Assembly (NCBI GenBank): GCA_947074135.1
Contig: CAMTOL010000042.1
Location: 1 to 12,298 of the forward strand
Direction: 5' to 3'
DNA length: 12,298 nt
Source: an uncultured Rikenellaceae bacterium
GTDB taxonomy: Bacteria > Bacteroidota > Bacteroidia > Bacteroidales > Rikenellaceae
The position numbers were made by a program, and so were the translations under genes. A model generated the notes under the pieces. That model was not told where the DNA came from and did not search any database. It worked only from the letters and a program-made list of their open reading frames with translations. Every line of letters starts with the position of its first letter. Within the stretch, counting starts at the first letter, position 1. Positions 12,247 through 12,298 of this stretch are shown here, piece by piece.

Positions 12247-12298
12247 AGATCGGAAGAGCACACGTCTGAACTCCAGTCACATTCAGACATCTCGTATG
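12247..12298. other. Illumina TruSeq-type adapter left at the contig end
   Basis: The 34 bases 12247-12280 are identical to the standard read-1 adapter (begins AGATCGGAAGAGC, ends CTCCAGTCAC). They are followed by an 8-base index position (12281-12288, ATTCAGAC) and the first 10 bases of the constant sequence after the index (ATCTCGTATG). This is read-through contamination and carries no biological information. Native sequence should be trimmed to 12246. Confidence 0.98.

Overview
The window looks like one end of a contig from a Bacteroidota genome, most likely order Bacteroidales. Three promoters fit the Bacteroidota form TTTG/TTG, about 20 nt, TAnnTTTG. Many signal peptides end in an AQ cleavage site, lipoproteins carry short Cys lipoboxes, leaders are A-rich and mostly lack Shine-Dalgarno sequences, and FtsX-type permeases, M56-TonB proteins and DPP-IV-like S9 peptidases are typical of the group. 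I cannot name a genus. The last 52 bases (12247-12298) are not biological: they are Illumina TruSeq-type adapter read-through, so the native sequence ends near 12246.

Layout, left to right. (1) The 3' part of a MacB/FtsX-type ABC permease gene (+) ends at a strong terminator (991-1027). (2) A plus-strand operon (1151-4256) encodes a secreted TlpA-like thioredoxin, a BlaI/MecI-family repressor and a BlaR1/MecR1-like M56 membrane metalloprotease with a TonB-type C-terminus. The protease frame is broken by one in-frame TGA (3465-3467). The operon promoter is embedded in two matching dyads, AACTA-N6-TAGTT, with centres 20 bp apart; these are good candidates for BlaI operators. A terminator at 4285-4325 closes the operon. 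(3) A single lipoprotein GH3 beta-glucosidase gene (4390-6600) has its own promoter. It ends at a 58-bp near-perfect palindrome that serves as terminator for the convergent genes on both sides. (4) A minus-strand four-gene operon (9497 down to 6676) encodes a small beta-barrel, an alpha/beta-hydrolase lipoprotein, a small acidic lipoprotein and a second small beta-barrel, all 5-13 bp apart behind one clear promoter. (5) An 829-aa secreted S9-family peptidase gene lies on the minus strand (12181-9692).

How the genes fit together. The TlpA/BlaI/M56 operon is a plausible self-regulated envelope-stress circuit: the M56 protease would sense a periplasmic signal and inactivate the BlaI-type repressor, releasing the promoter for the thioredoxin and for the regulators themselves. 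The M56 protein contains two copies of a module of about 60 residues, and the N-terminus of the thioredoxin resembles it. The TGA falls inside the first copy, so either this strain has a broken sensor, the base is an assembly error, or the protein is made in two parts. The rest of the window is ordinary envelope and degradation functions (glycosidase, hydrolase, peptidase, small barrels). I saw no tRNA, rRNA, CRISPR array, transposase or phage gene. No stretch over 300 bases lacks a gene.
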